Assembly (NCBI RefSeq): GCF_036588685.1
Contig: NC_086380.1
Location: 32,816,474-32,880,473 of the forward strand
Length of the DNA: 64,000 nt
Direction: 5' to 3'
Source: Mytilus trossulus
Lineage: Eukaryota; Mollusca; Bivalvia; Mytilida; Mytilidae
The position numbers and the translations under genes are program-made. Below the pieces are notes generated by a model. The model did not search any database. It saw only the letters and a program-made list of their open reading frames with translations, and was not told where the DNA came from. Of the stretch, positions 1 through 10,659 are shown piece after piece (position 1 is the first letter of the stretch; every line of letters begins with the position of its first letter).

Positions 1-451
1 TTCTTTATGATAATTTCGAGCTGGCAGCATATTCACTCTTTATGAAGATACTCTTATTTCGACAAACCCTAGCAAAGACCTTTGAACAATAAACTTACAA
101 GCAGTAATAAAAAGTACGCGTAACGTCTGATGAATATCATGTCCTTTTTTTGGAAGACACAATTATTATCATTCTAGCTACATCATCTTGATAACATTTC
201 AAATTTCGAAATGTATATGATCCGAATAGAATTCGGATGAAGAATTTTCATACTCTTATGCATGATCAGATGAAACAATGAAGGTGTCGGTACAGTGCTT
301 TCATCTTTAATTTATAAAATAAATCTGATTACGACGTGCTTCTATGCAATCTTCGAATACACCGATTTGTTAGAAATTCTTTTAAACAATTAAATAAAAA
401 AAAGGGTTTCAAAATTTGATTTAATTAAGTATAGAGAATGTTGAAACTTAC

Positions 452-566
452 TCGAATGATAAATATTTACATATGAAATCACCAACTGTGTCCTCCCAAT
501 CATCTGCGCAGACCGGAAGCCAAGATCTACCATGACGTATACGGAGAACCATATCATCAAGCATTG
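452..566 (-). CDS. Exon: scavenger receptor cysteine-rich (SRCR) module, first part
   Basis: The acceptor TTGTAG is followed in phase 1 by MLDDMVLRIRHGRSWLPVC and then ADDWEDTVGDFICKYLSFE, ending in phase 2 at a GTAAGT donor. W-PVC-ADDW and the spaced C-K-L-F are the hallmark of the first half of SRCR domains. The remaining SRCR cysteines must lie in later exons; I found none in 1-450, so the next exon is probably beyond the left edge. Confidence 0.7.
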
Positions 567-3500
567 CTACAACAATCATCATGACATACATGTATGTCAA
601 ATGTTCATTTTTGTATTATTAACACAGTTCATCTGTGCTTTGGTTTATAAATATATGGAGTTTTGGATATGTAACAAACAATACAATGAAAGTCCACATA
701 TATTTCATGGAAACATTAGCCATTGAATTTCGACATTTGTTTGTCAATGAATTATCAAAAGTGTTACTGGCGAAAAGAAATTGGCCACCATTGGTCTTCT
801 TCCGACCGACAGTTAATTCCTCGACAAACTGGGTCGCCCGTTTGGTTGTGCAGAATGAACAACCTTGTCAGAATAGGGACTTTAAATTCGATGCCTCGTG
901 TAAAGTGAGTGCCACGCTTTTTGCGCATAAAGAACTCTTGCAACAACTAATTGAACAATTCCGTAGGTGCAAGGCTAACTTTCTGTCCCTATCAAATATA
1001 CCCTAATTTCAAGTGGCGGTCTAAATTTCTCTGCCCTTTATCTCGGATTTCACATTATAATAACTGTTTTCTATTTTAAATTTTGATGTCTGTTTTCTTT
1101 TATTTTCAAGTCTATTGTAATGAATTTAACCAAACCTCACTGTATTTTTATCGAACTGACCAGTCTATGTATTTATTGTTTTGATAATCTTTAGAAAAAT
1201 GGAATTCGTACCAACATTGTGCGCAACGTTTGTATAACAGAACCTACCTAGCTATTGTATTTATTTTAAATTTGTTCATGTCCTGAATATGCATGAAATA
1301 TTTGTCACTGGACATTAAAAAAACCAACAATCAATCAATCAAACGAGTGTTGTTCAAAACCTTATTTTTTTTTGTATTTTAACTGTTCAGTGTTTTAAGC
1401 CTTCTCACATTTCCCGAAATAAATTCAAGTATGTGACTTCTTATGACCGTTACTGATATTTTGCATACAAGCAAAGCTTCTCGTTATACATGTAGCTAAG
1501 CAATTTCGATTCGGGTAAAATTTGAGTATCAAACGAAAGGACTAGAAAATACAAAACAAGTTGTTCTGAACCAAAACAAATTGAATAAGGGAGATTAAAT
1601 AAAACATTCTACAGTAGATATAAGTTATATAAGAAATAAAGCTGTTACTAACCACAACCATTCTCGTCTGAGGCATCTTCACATTCACATCGTCCATTAC
1701 ACTGTAAGATATCATTAATACACTGACCATTGCCACATCTAAACTCACCTTTTCCACAAGGGCCTGCATTAAAAATTACTTTTATGTTACATATTCTACA
1801 AAACTTGTTTCACTAGTTTTAAATTAGTGTTCGTTTAATGCATATGTATGTGATAAATATCATTCAATAAGCAAATTAACAGGCTATTTAATAAATCAAG
1901 ATTTTGTCTACACAAGAAAACTAATTTCGGAATAATAAAGTAAAAAGTAATGTGAATCACTGTCTATAAGCATTTCGAAAATTTATGCTTGTTAGATATT
2001 TTTCTGGACGACGTACAGAACTATTCGACACAAAACGAAAATATGTGCTGACCTGCTGTAATCGTTCTATTAAAATAATTAGTTGGCTCTTTAGATTAAT
2101 ATGTGTTACAAATAAAGGGACATAAGTTGATATATTAAGGTAAACTGAAAACGTTGCGTTTATAATATACTGAGTGCCAATGAAAACGCAACACTTGGTT
2201 TTTCAAAAATAAAATTTATATTAGAAATGATAATCTTTCAAAATAAATTGTTCTTAAAAATTAACAATTTTTACAATAGATCGATAACAACCAAACATAT
2301 TTAATTGTCATCTTTCGGGCGCAATAGGTAAACGAAACAACCAATGTCGAAACATCAACTCACAGTCCTAACAAAAATGTTACAACCCCGTGGTGCAGCG
2401 CAATCTCGACAGCGCCATGGAATTGATCACCCCGGACGTTTAAAGTGATCCCGATGAATGTTTTTCTACTTGTCCCGCAAAGCAAACTCAAGCTGACTTT
2501 ATGATATTGGTGGTTGTTTTCATGGTCTAAACCATGTCAAATCTGATGCAAAATATGGAAGATCGGACAAAACTACGGCGAAAAGCGTGACTTTTGGCCA
2601 AGGCGGGTGACAAATGTCTATGTAACCACCACTGACGGTTTTTGGTACATAATGAATGATTTTTTGGTCTACATAATTCGATGTTTACGCCAGACGGCCG
2701 TTTAGATGTCACTAAGGAAAGACTTTGGTGCTCTTTAACAATTTATGCGCAAATGGTGCTTTACTTAAATTGTTCCAAATGTTCTACCGTGACCACCATT
2801 GAACTCTCGTGACCTTTGGACAGCCATCACAGTCGATATTGGATATGTTACAGACCAAATGTATCGGTCTTGCTGAGCGGTTCTTGTTTTTTGTACCCCG
2901 AGATGTGGCTTATCATTAAATGATCCATTTTGGTTGAATTTGTGGATGATTTGGGCTATTGTAGAGGCTACAACTTCAGTCTTCTCGTACATGTATGCTT
3001 TAAAAGGCTTCATTGGATCATGCCCAAAACTGCATGTCGCTGTTGACAGAAAGTCCTGGCATTAATTCCGATGTTTTTTTGCAGTTTCTTAACAATAAGG
3101 GCGGGAAAATTCATGAAATTAGCCAAACTTTAAATGACAAAATCGTGAAAATTGTGCGTATGGTGAAAAGCGGTGAGCTCGGTTTATGTCCCTTCAAAAT
3201 AACCCTTACTTCGCATTTGTTCCAAAAATCACTCAACTTAAGTTGGCGACAACTGTCTTAAAAGTCATTTTCAACCAACTATACAAAGTTCTAATATGAA
3301 TAAAATAAAAATTAGAAGATTTTTTGGAAAAACAAAAGTGTTGCGTTTTCATTGGCACTCAGTATATATATTAGTTTAAAGTCGTTCTAAAGTAATAATT
3401 TCAAGGGGGAAAAATTATGCGTAAGGATATCTAAATAATGTCATATAATGTGTATACAGCACTTGATGCCTTTTCAAATCCGCACCCCTTGCCTTATACG

Positions 3501-6500
3501 TTTTTTTTAGAGTCCTATCTCATTAGAAATTCAAATTTGAATTGATTGGGACTTCAAATTATGAATTATTCACCATTTCCATTTCTTGAACATTCGCTTA
3601 ATTTTTCTAATGAAATGCATTTGTTTGACACTAGTCAGTGTATAGCTTGCTGTTTGGTTTTTAATAGCCAAGGCTCTGTGTTGAAGACCGTACTTAGACC
3701 TATAATAGTTTACTGTTTATAAATTGTGACTTGGGTAGAGAGTTGTCTCATTGGCACTCATACAACATCTTCTTATTTTTATTGACTTAAACGATGAAGG
3801 TTATTAAAGAAACACGTGTCGTGACTGGAATTGTTATCATGAATGTATTGGATAGTTCCATTATACAGACGTACATGTATATGTCTTAAAATTTATTCAA
3901 ACGATATTCAATGCAGAATTTTCAAAAGAAATTATAACATACCACATGACTGTTCGTCTTCACCATGGTAACAATCAGCCTCGTTATCACACCACCATTC
4001 TGATGGAAGACAGTTCCTTTCACCACACTTTGATAGTCTGGCAGGACAATCCAAACCTGAAGTTACAACAGTACAATCAATTTGGATCCATAAAATCGAG
4101 AATCGAAGTTCTTTACAGCTAAACTATTTCATTCGTAAAAATGAAAATGTGGTTTGACTGCAAATAAACTCATACTAGTTTTGTATGCCATATATGTGTC
4201 TTTCGTCTACAAAAATCATCTAATCAAAAGAGTTAAAAAGGTAAAAAAAATCGTAAGCAAATCAATGTTTCTTCAATGATAACCAAAGACTTGTCTGTTT
4301 ATTGTTATTTCACATGCAAAATACAAATTGGTGATGTTGTTCATGTGATATACATATCTCAGCGTGTACAATTTGCTATTACCTTTAAGTTTGATGTTAT
4401 ATTCTAATGTAAAATTAATATGTCCTCTTGTTGCAACCTCAACAAATAAAGCCGCTCCAGACGACAACAGGTTAAAATAAGAAGAATAGTTGCACAAGTT
4501 GATTAAAACACCGTCCTTGGATGAAAATCCGTCATGTAAGACAACACCTTCACTTTCACAGTCAACACCAGTATACATATTTAAGTATGTTATATTGACT
4601 TCAATTGTCTAAAAAAGAAAAGAAAAGCAATACGTGACAAACAAATAAGAATAACGAGATTTTTGTTGTATAAATAAAGGCAACAGTAGTATACCGCTGT
4701 TCGACATTCATAAATCGATTGAGAAAAAAAACAAATCCAGTTTACAAACTAAAACTGAGGGGAACACATCCAATATAAGTGGAGAACTACGACACAACAG
4801 AAACGCATCATAAAAATGTGAGACACACAGAAACGAACTATAATATAACAATGACCATTTTCTTGACTTGGTACAGGACATTTTAATAAAAAAAAAATGG
4901 TGTGTTAAACCTGGTTTTGTGGCATACCAAACCTCCCGCTTTTATGGCAATGTTAAATATTACATTAAAATGACAACATTACATGATAGTACTACAATAC
5001 AAATAAATGGAAGAACATATAGGACAGCGAAACACACGATTAATTAATAGTAACAAAAGGTGCCAGGTTTAAAATTTAATACGCCAGACGCGCGTTTTGT
5101 CCACACAAGACTAACCAGTGACTCTCTGATGAAAAAAGTTCGAAAGCCAAAACAAGTACAAAGTTGAAGAGCATTGAGGACCAAAAGTTCCAAAAAGTTG
5201 TGCCCAATGCGGCAATGTTTTTCTGCCTGGGATAAGAACATCCTTATTATTTAGAATAGTATACAGTATACTATACACAAATGGTGCTCTTTATTCACTC
5301 AAAATGTGTAAGCAAGCAATATATTTTAATTTTTCATAACAAGAACACTCGATAGTTGATGTGACTGATAAAATTGATAACCATTGAAGATAAATGAATG
5401 CCTAGCAGGAAGAGTAAATGCGCAACTCATATTCTAATCTATTGCCGGCTAAGCAAAAATTGAAGAATGTTCTTTTCCCTCTATGACAATTTAGTAAACT
5501 CTTCATACAGGTTTGTTTTAGTGTGTAACTGTCACTTAGTATCAAACTTCAACTATTATCAGTGCTTTTTTTTATACTAACAATCTTTTTTATTAGTGCT
5601 TTGTACTCAAATCTTTTTTTATCAGAGCTTTGTACTTAATCTTTTTTATGATTATAATCAGTTGTAACAAACCTCATTAACATTTCCAAGCAATAACCAT
5701 GAACAGCCAAGTTGTCCTGTTGACGGTGATATATCTACAACCAAGCTACCGGTACCGTTCAAAAATATGTGTTCTGTCATGTGACAAGCTACCGGTAAGT
5801 TATATGTAGATGGTACTTCTGTACTTGGTGGATCTTTGGCAATCGATGATTTAGGAAGAAACGAGACAGCAGAACTGACATCAATGTCCGATATAGAACC
5901 ATAATCCGAAGTTTCTGATGTTACTCGAAAGTTATTCGTCAATGACGATGTCGTTGAACTAGAGATATGTGGTGTTTCTTTATATATTTCACTAATTTCT
6001 TGAATACCCGACACCGGGTTATAAGAAGAAGTGGACCTTACTACTGTAGGATCATAAATGTTTGATGAAAAATAATCTGCCATTAATGACATGTCAGAGC
6101 TCAATGTATTAGATTGAGTTAATAACAATGTCTTTTGATTAGGAAGTTGCTTAATTTGTTTATCATCATTTAATGTATCTACAATAGTAGTTTGATCTAC
6201 AACTGGTATTGAAACAGGCGGTTGTGATATATCTGAAAACCCATGATATATATCAGTCAATAAAGTACTAGATAACAACATGCTTGTTAACAAAACTTCC
6301 CCTTTTGTTGGAGTGAAAATGACACTGTAGCTAGACAATCCCGAAGCAATAATATCATCTGTCAACAGAAAACTTGATGATTGTGACGACATAATACTTG
6401 ATGATTGTGACGACATAATACTTGATGGTTGTGACGGCATAATAGTTGAGGATTGTAACGACGACAGAATACTTGGTGATTGTGACGAAAGAATACTTGA

Positions 6501-8521
6501 TAATTGTGACGATAGAATAATTGATGATTGTGACGTCATAATACTTGATGATTGTGACGGCATAATAGTTGAGGTTTGTAACGACGACAGGATACTTGAT
6601 GACTGTGAAGATAGACTACTTGATGATTGTGTCGAAAGAATACTTGATAATTGTAACGACGGAATACTTGATGATTGTTGTCGAGTCTCGATTTTTATTG
6701 ACGAATGAGTCGTTTGAGTATTTGATAACGGTGCCGACTTAATGTTTATATATTGTTGTCGAGTCTCGATTTTTATTGACGAATGAGTCGTTTGAGTATT
6801 TGATAACGGTGCCGACTTAATGTTTATATATTGTTGCAGTAGAGCATTTAATGAGAGAGTCTGCAGAATATCTGTGTACCCTGTTACTAGAATACTTGAT
6901 AACTCTGTCGGTCTAATTTGTGAAGGTTGGTAATTTAATGTATGGGTCACTTTTATTTCATTCGATTCATCAATAAGAATAGAATCACGAAACAGTTTTT
7001 GAGACTTGTGTGTAGATATCAACATCATCTTATCTACTGGTAAAGTTTGTGTGTAAAATTTGTCAACAATTGTAGATCCTTCGGCTTTATCTATTTGCAA
7101 CGAAGGCGATATTTCAGCCGATGAATGGTCAATCAGTTTAAAGCTGGTATGGAATCCTCCATCAGTAAGCAACAACTTTGAGTTTGTGTTATTCTCAGAA
7201 AGAAGCTGTTCTAAAGTAGATTGGTCCAAATAGCTATAGTCTGTTGTTTGTTGTTGACTGGTATCTGAATTAAATAGATTTGAAAATATGCTAAAGGAAT
7301 AAATTGCCGTTAATGATTAGTAAAGTAAGAGTATCTTATATATAAATATAAAAAATTATGTTAAATAGTTCATTGTGTTTTCGATAGAATTTATCTTTGA
7401 AAGGTGCAAATACCTTTTGTTATTTGTAAAATCTCAAACACGATGACATTAGAATATCAGCATCAATTTAACAAGATAGGCACTAGGTGCGGGGATTGCG
7501 CTACTCACCAATAAATTTCTTTATCAAAACCTGAAAGCCTGGCCTTGTTACCATCTGATCTGATCTAAATTCTATACACATGTTGCCCTCCCCTTTAAAG
7601 GTAGGTGGTGCTTTTGTTCCACAAAATTTTGTTGACGTCACTTCCCTACACTTCCCATCATACACCATCACATTATCCCAACTGCATTTATATTGGTACT
7701 CCAAATCAAAAGACGTAAAATCTATAGAGACCTTGAAAAACAGTAAAATACAATGAAGGACCTATACAGATTATTTTTTATATCTTGACTTTATAAAAAA
7801 TATCAATTTTGCAATCTTTTCAAATCAACGCTATATTCATGAATAAAGTAATACAAGTCCGTCCACTGTGCTGCAAAAAGTGTCACTATGGGATGTCAAT
7901 ATAACTTTATCGGCAAGCCTGATGCTTCTAAATCAATACTATTTGAAAAACCTCAGATTGAGGCGTTTTAATATCTTTTGTAGCTTTTCCTCGTTTATGT
8001 TAGTAGCTAGAAGACCAAAACTTCCATCCTGAATTACATTTACAGTAAATCCGTTTTATGTTGGTACTTTTCTTTTTAAAATATTATTTCTTGATATATT
8101 CTAACAAGGAACCAATTTATAAATGTGTAATTTAAAGACAGGCCAAACTGCAGTGTTGTGTAATATATATTATTTAAAAAAAAAACGATACTTAATTTAT
8201 CGAAAGCAAAGTTATTCACGGCTGTGTAATATGACATTGTTTTTCATCTAGTGCTTTCATACAGCATGCAGCTTATCGAGCGTCACGGATGAGTCTTATG
8301 TAGACGAAACGCGCGTCTGGCGTACTAAATTATAATCCTGGTACCTTTGATAACTATTATCAATATGCATCAATCATTTTTTGAAACTTTATACTCGACA
8401 AAATGTATGCTAATTAAGATATAAAATAACATGAGTCTTAAAAACAATGTTTAGATAAAAATAAGATTAATTTACCTGAGAGAGAAATATTGTTTATTAA
8501 AATTAACATCATGCTCCACAT
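452..8521 (-). CDS. CUB / Ser-Thr-rich / CUB / LDLa / LDLa / SRCR mosaic protein gene (partial)
   Basis: This is a multi-exon gene read right to left. The exons I can place are 8476-8521 (tentative), 7509-7731, 5673-7264, 4383-4608, 3943-4056, 1653-1763 and 452-566. Apart from the tentative first exon, each adjoining pair agrees in reading phase: 1/1 around both LDLa exons, 0/0 inside the second CUB domain, and phase 1 between the CUB1 and Ser-rich exons. CUB, LDLa and SRCR are extracellular disulphide modules, so the product should be secreted or face the outside of the cell. The order CUB-LDLa-SRCR occurs in enteropeptidase-type proteases and in scavenger-receptor-like proteins; which applies here depends on exons left of position 452, and I see no protease domain in the window. 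The N-terminal half of the first CUB domain was not found. The product name is inferred from modules only. Confidence 0.72.
1020..1345 (+). mobile_element. LINE-like 3' tail
   Basis: The stretch ends with ATGCATGAAATATTTG, CACTGGACATTAAA and a short tandem CAATCAAT tail. This end structure, a simple-repeat tail after a fixed 3' region, is typical of truncated non-LTR retrotransposons, and I recall similar tails in bivalve genomes. No reverse-transcriptase frame is visible next to it. It lies in an intron of the CUB/LDLa/SRCR gene. Confidence 0.45.
1653..1763 (-). CDS. Exon: LDL receptor class A module 2
   Basis: A 111-nt exon with phase 1 at both ends (acceptor TGCAG, donor GTTAGT). The translation PCGKGEFRCGNGQCINDI, LQCNGRC, ECEDASDENGC is a clear LDLa module with an intact CxDxSDE calcium-binding cluster. 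It has seven cysteines instead of six; the extra one is in NGRC. It follows LDLa module 1 across an intron containing the Tc1-type element. Confidence 0.8.
2168..3364 (-). mobile_element. Degenerate Tc1/mariner transposon
   Basis: Inverted termini beginning CTGAGTGCCAATGAAAACGC match for about 40 bp at 2170 and 3362 and are flanked by TA, the Tc1/mariner target. On the minus strand, 2765-3013 encodes IIHKFNQNGSFNDKPHLG, then QQDRYI and SREFNGGHG, resembling the helix-turn-helix and GRPR-like region of Tc1 transposases. A fragment near 2360-2420 (WRCRDCAAPRG) resembles the C-terminal end. The catalytic DDE region is not intact and stops break the frame, so this copy should not be autonomous. 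It lies in the intron between the two LDLa exons. Confidence 0.75.
3943..4056 (-). CDS. Exon: LDL receptor class A module 1
   Basis: A 114-nt exon with phase 1 at both ends, the usual symmetric form of a shuffled LDLa module. It encodes six cysteines in LDLa spacing: DCPARLSKCGERNCLPS, EWWCDNEADC and the acidic tail HGEDEQSC, which takes the place of the calcium-binding SDE motif. The acceptor is ACTTCAG and the donor GTATGT. It is too short to show as a long ORF. Confidence 0.8.
4383..4608 (-). CDS. Exon: C-terminal half of CUB domain 2
   Basis: The acceptor TTTTTTAG is followed by an open frame beginning TIEVNITYLNMYTGVDCE and running through GVVLHDGFSS, LINLCNY, LLSSGAALFVEV and TLEYNIK, which match the second half of a CUB domain. 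It ends in phase 1 with a GTAATA donor. Joined in phase 0 to the previous exon (NVNE) it completes the domain. The ORF is extended past the real donor by readable intron sequence, so the exon is shorter than the open frame. Confidence 0.8.
4609..5672. other. Intron inside CUB domain 2
   Basis: This intron holds no exon I can recognise. It contains a diverged minus-strand copy of the ~220-bp dispersed repeat around 5040-5235 and AT-rich sequence elsewhere. Confidence 0.5.
5040..5240 (-). repeat. Dispersed ~220-bp repeat, diverged copy (hammerhead-like tail)
   Basis: Read on the minus strand it shares CTCTTCAACTTTGTACTTG, the run GAGTCACTGGTTAGTCTTG and AAACGCGCGTCTGGCGTA with the copies at 10.7, 34.6 and 53.3 kb. 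The CTGATGA box is mutated to CTGGTTA here. Confidence 0.6.
5673..7264 (-). CDS. Long exon: Ser/Thr-rich linker plus N-terminal half of CUB domain 2
   Basis: This 1,592-nt exon is open throughout. It begins in phase 1 after ATTTAATTCAG and ends in phase 0 with GAG before GTTTGT. Most of its 530 codons form a low-complexity Ser/Thr/Gln/Ile/Leu linker that looks like an O-glycosylated stalk. The middle has a 24-bp (8-residue) repeat of the type SSQSSSIM, about a dozen copies between roughly 6366 and 6672, and an exact 78-bp (26-residue) duplication at 6674-6829. The last 40 residues switch to a structured sequence (VACHMTEHIFLNGTG, LGCSWLL) that forms the first half of a CUB domain, completed by the next exon. 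The exon needs no internal methionine start, because splicing supplies the frame. Confidence 0.8.
6366..6672 (-). repeat. In-frame 24-bp coding repeat in Ser-rich exon
   Basis: About a dozen imperfect copies of a 24-bp unit encode 8-residue repeats of the type SSQSSSIM. The period is a multiple of three, so unit gain or loss keeps the reading frame. Confidence 0.75.
6674..6829 (-). repeat. Exact in-frame 78-bp tandem duplication
   Basis: Two adjacent 78-bp copies (6674-6751 and 6752-6829) look identical and encode the same 26 residues twice, including QQYINIKSAPLSNTQ. The lack of differences suggests recent slippage or unequal crossover. Confidence 0.8.
7509..7731 (-). CDS. Exon: C-terminal half of CUB domain 1
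   Basis: The exon starts in phase 0 after a TTTTTCAAG acceptor and ends in phase 1 at a GTGAGT donor. The translation carries CUB landmarks: IDFTSFDLEY (core strand), KCSWDNVMVYDG (third cysteine and the D..x.DG turn), FCGTKAPP (fourth cysteine), then CIEFRSDQ and PGFQVLIKKF, matching the typical end strands. The first half of the domain, which should hold the first cysteine pair, is missing from the sequence up to the candidate signal exon. Confidence 0.8.
8140..8360 (+). repeat. Dispersed repeat, partial copy (hammerhead-like tail)
   Basis: The tail at 8286-8324 carries CGGATGA (one change from CTGATGA), GTCT-TATGT-AGAC, GAAAC and GCGCGTCTGGCGTA, followed by ATAATCCTGGTACC as in the copy at 55.6 kb. 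Confidence 0.6.
8476..8521 (-). CDS. Possible first exon: signal peptide of the CUB/LDLa/SRCR protein
   Basis: On the minus strand an ATG opens a 46-nt exon encoding MWSMMLILINNISLSG, followed by a GTAAAT donor. The hydrophobic run after the start would suit a secretion signal, as expected for a protein made of extracellular modules. It ends in phase 1, whereas the next recognised exon (7509-7731) starts in phase 0, so at least one exon must lie between them or this exon does not belong to the gene. I found no matching exon in 7732-8475. The call rests on position, the donor and hydrophobicity only. Confidence 0.3.
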
Positions 8522-9119
8522 TTTATGTCATATTTTATTAATTGACTTCGTTGTTATTTTAATCTTAGTATTATGATTGATTCATCTTTTATAGCTCGCA
8601 ATAAGCATTATAAAGAAAAAACAAAATAGATTTTTTTTCGAAACACACTTAAATATGTACTTAATTTCTAAAGAAATAAAACTTTTTAAATCTTGGTCTG
8701 TAGTATCCTATCCAATAAAATATCTGATACATGTTTACAAAATTTGAAATAACAAACAAATGGAAGTGTTTAACGACCTTGACTGGCTTTACAGCCCTCG
8801 CACGGTCGGCTTAAAAATTTGAAATTATACAGATATAAGGTTTAAATTCCCTCAGGCAAAATTGGCCTTAATAGATGGATTTATAGGTCCTTTTTAGTGT
8901 ATAGGTCTTTATTCGGTCCTTTTACAACCTTGCACTTGAAACTAGTAAAAGCCTAAAATAACCTATATGTATATCTATATTCGCATCGACTGTACCGATT
9001 TTTACTCGACCAGTCTGAATTGGTCTGAACTTCAATTGATAATACTCGACTGTAGTCTGAAATATACTCAACAGTCTGAACTTGTACTTGACCTTTATTC
9101 GAGCAGTACTTAACCGTTT

Positions 9120-9216
9120 TATACGCGTCTGGACCATGGCCGAGCTAGTCTGAACCATGCTCGACCTAGTCTGAACCATACTCGACCTAGTCTGAACCAT
9201 ACTCGACCAAGTCTTT
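9120..9216. repeat. 21-bp minisatellite
   Basis: About four to five copies of a 21-bp unit containing AGTCTGAACCATACTCGAC. Read on the minus strand it gives a repeating MVQTRSS peptide, which is a by-product of a period divisible by three. Confidence 0.8.
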
Positions 9217-9959
9217 CCCAACCAATACCAATTCCTTTGTATCTATCTTTTGTATTTCATCAGTTTATGAACTGTTTTTAACAACAGGTATTTTCTCTGA
9301 TTAGAAATTTGAAAAACAAATTAAAATGTTTTCAATATAGCATTGAAACGAACATTTCACAATTAACATAATATTATTTCAAAACCATCTTCATCAACAC
9401 TTACATATATACATCACCTTTAAAATTAAAATAAAGCAAGCAGATCATCTCATAAAGTCAGTAATCAATGATGCAGCAGTTGTTGAGAGAAAGTTTAAAA
9501 TGTAATAACTATGTAAAATGTTGGTTCCCGAATGCTGGCTTTCGTAATAATGTAATGTCCAACATCTACCAAAATTCGTTTTTACTATTCTTCATGTTAT
9601 AACAAAATGTCAATATTGATTTAAGGTACATTTATCTAGGTCAAATGGATCATGCATTAGATTTTTAAAGACTGAAATTTGAGCAAACATTTAGTTTCGA
9701 GCTGATACTTTTATCCATTTGTCCAACCTTAGCTAGCAATGTCCATGGGAATGAACAAGACACAAATTGATTTTTTGTCAGGAGGCAATTATGAAAAGGT
9801 CACAGAATAAAAAAAAAATACCGAAACTTATGCACGTTTTTCAAATAATGTGAATACTTTTAATTTTTCTAATTCTCCGAATTTCCTGAGTATGTACAAG
9901 TAAAGGTTTAGATCAAAAGGCATGGATTTTAACTGAATTTATGCATGCTACATCTCTCT

Positions 9960-10230
9960 TTTTCAGGAACATCTTCGAGTGCAGATATAGGCCATTTCAG
10001 ACTCTTACTGGTTTGTAGTGTGGGATTTCAACTATTTGGCATTGAGATGTCCTGATGAAGGTAAATCCAGAGACGCGATTCAGACGAATAAAGTTTATAA
10101 CAAGTTGTTTTCATTTTTGGCCAGCACTGAGTCGATGTCTCTGCTGGTGGACTATCAATCAGCGAGGGTACCATCAGCTCAGTAGTCAGTAAATTGGAAT
10201 TGACATGAATTATACCCATACTGTCTCAAA
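9960..10230 (+). repeat. Second dispersed repeat family with a CTGATGA box
   Basis: The segment includes CCTGATGAAGGTAAATCCAG then AGACGCGATTCAGACGA at 10051-10086, then GGCCAGCACTGAGTCGATG. A decayed relative occurs at 10395-10445 (ATGATAAAGG, CTTTTCGGACGCA). I recall similar sequences as repeats in mussel DNA, but this was not searched. Confidence 0.4.
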
Positions 10231-10659
10231 TTGCTCGTTTATAAGATTTGAAATTATACAGAAACAAAGGTTTAAATTCCCTTAGTCTAAGTGGGCTTTA
10301 GATTGATTTTGTTATTTTGTTTTATATCCTTTGTGGTAAATAGACCTTAAATGTTTCGGTCCTTATTCATCTCTGGCATTTAAATATTTGGCTTTCAGCG
10401 TTCATGATAAAGGTTAATAGAGAAAAGCTTTTCGGACGCATGACATTTTTTCGTGTTGTTTTAATTTTGTGTTGTGAATCGTAATTCCACTGGTTCGAAC
10501 TGGTTTTAAAGCATTTCTTTATGTTGCATGCAAAGAGGATACTAATAAATGAACTCTTCGTTGTACATGTAGCACCATAAAGAATCAAAACGGGGAAATT
10601 TGAAAAAAAAAGACTTTTAAAGAATCGAGTCTGTGATTACTGTAAGGATATTTTACAAA

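Noticed and set aside
635..1006. 123-codon plus-strand frame and the opposing minus-strand frame as a gene
   Set aside because: Overlapping frames on both strands with no recognisable domain, lying in an intron of a minus-strand gene beside a LINE tail.
3013..3261. Plus-strand 82-codon frame inside the Tc1 element as a separate gene
   Set aside because: It lies within the transposon limits, opposite to the recognisable transposase, and matches nothing I know.
8281..8330. tRNA or tRNA-derived promoter boxes in the ~220-bp repeat
   Set aside because: GGATTCGAGC is near the tail but does not fit a B box without an extra base, and no A box lies at the right distance.
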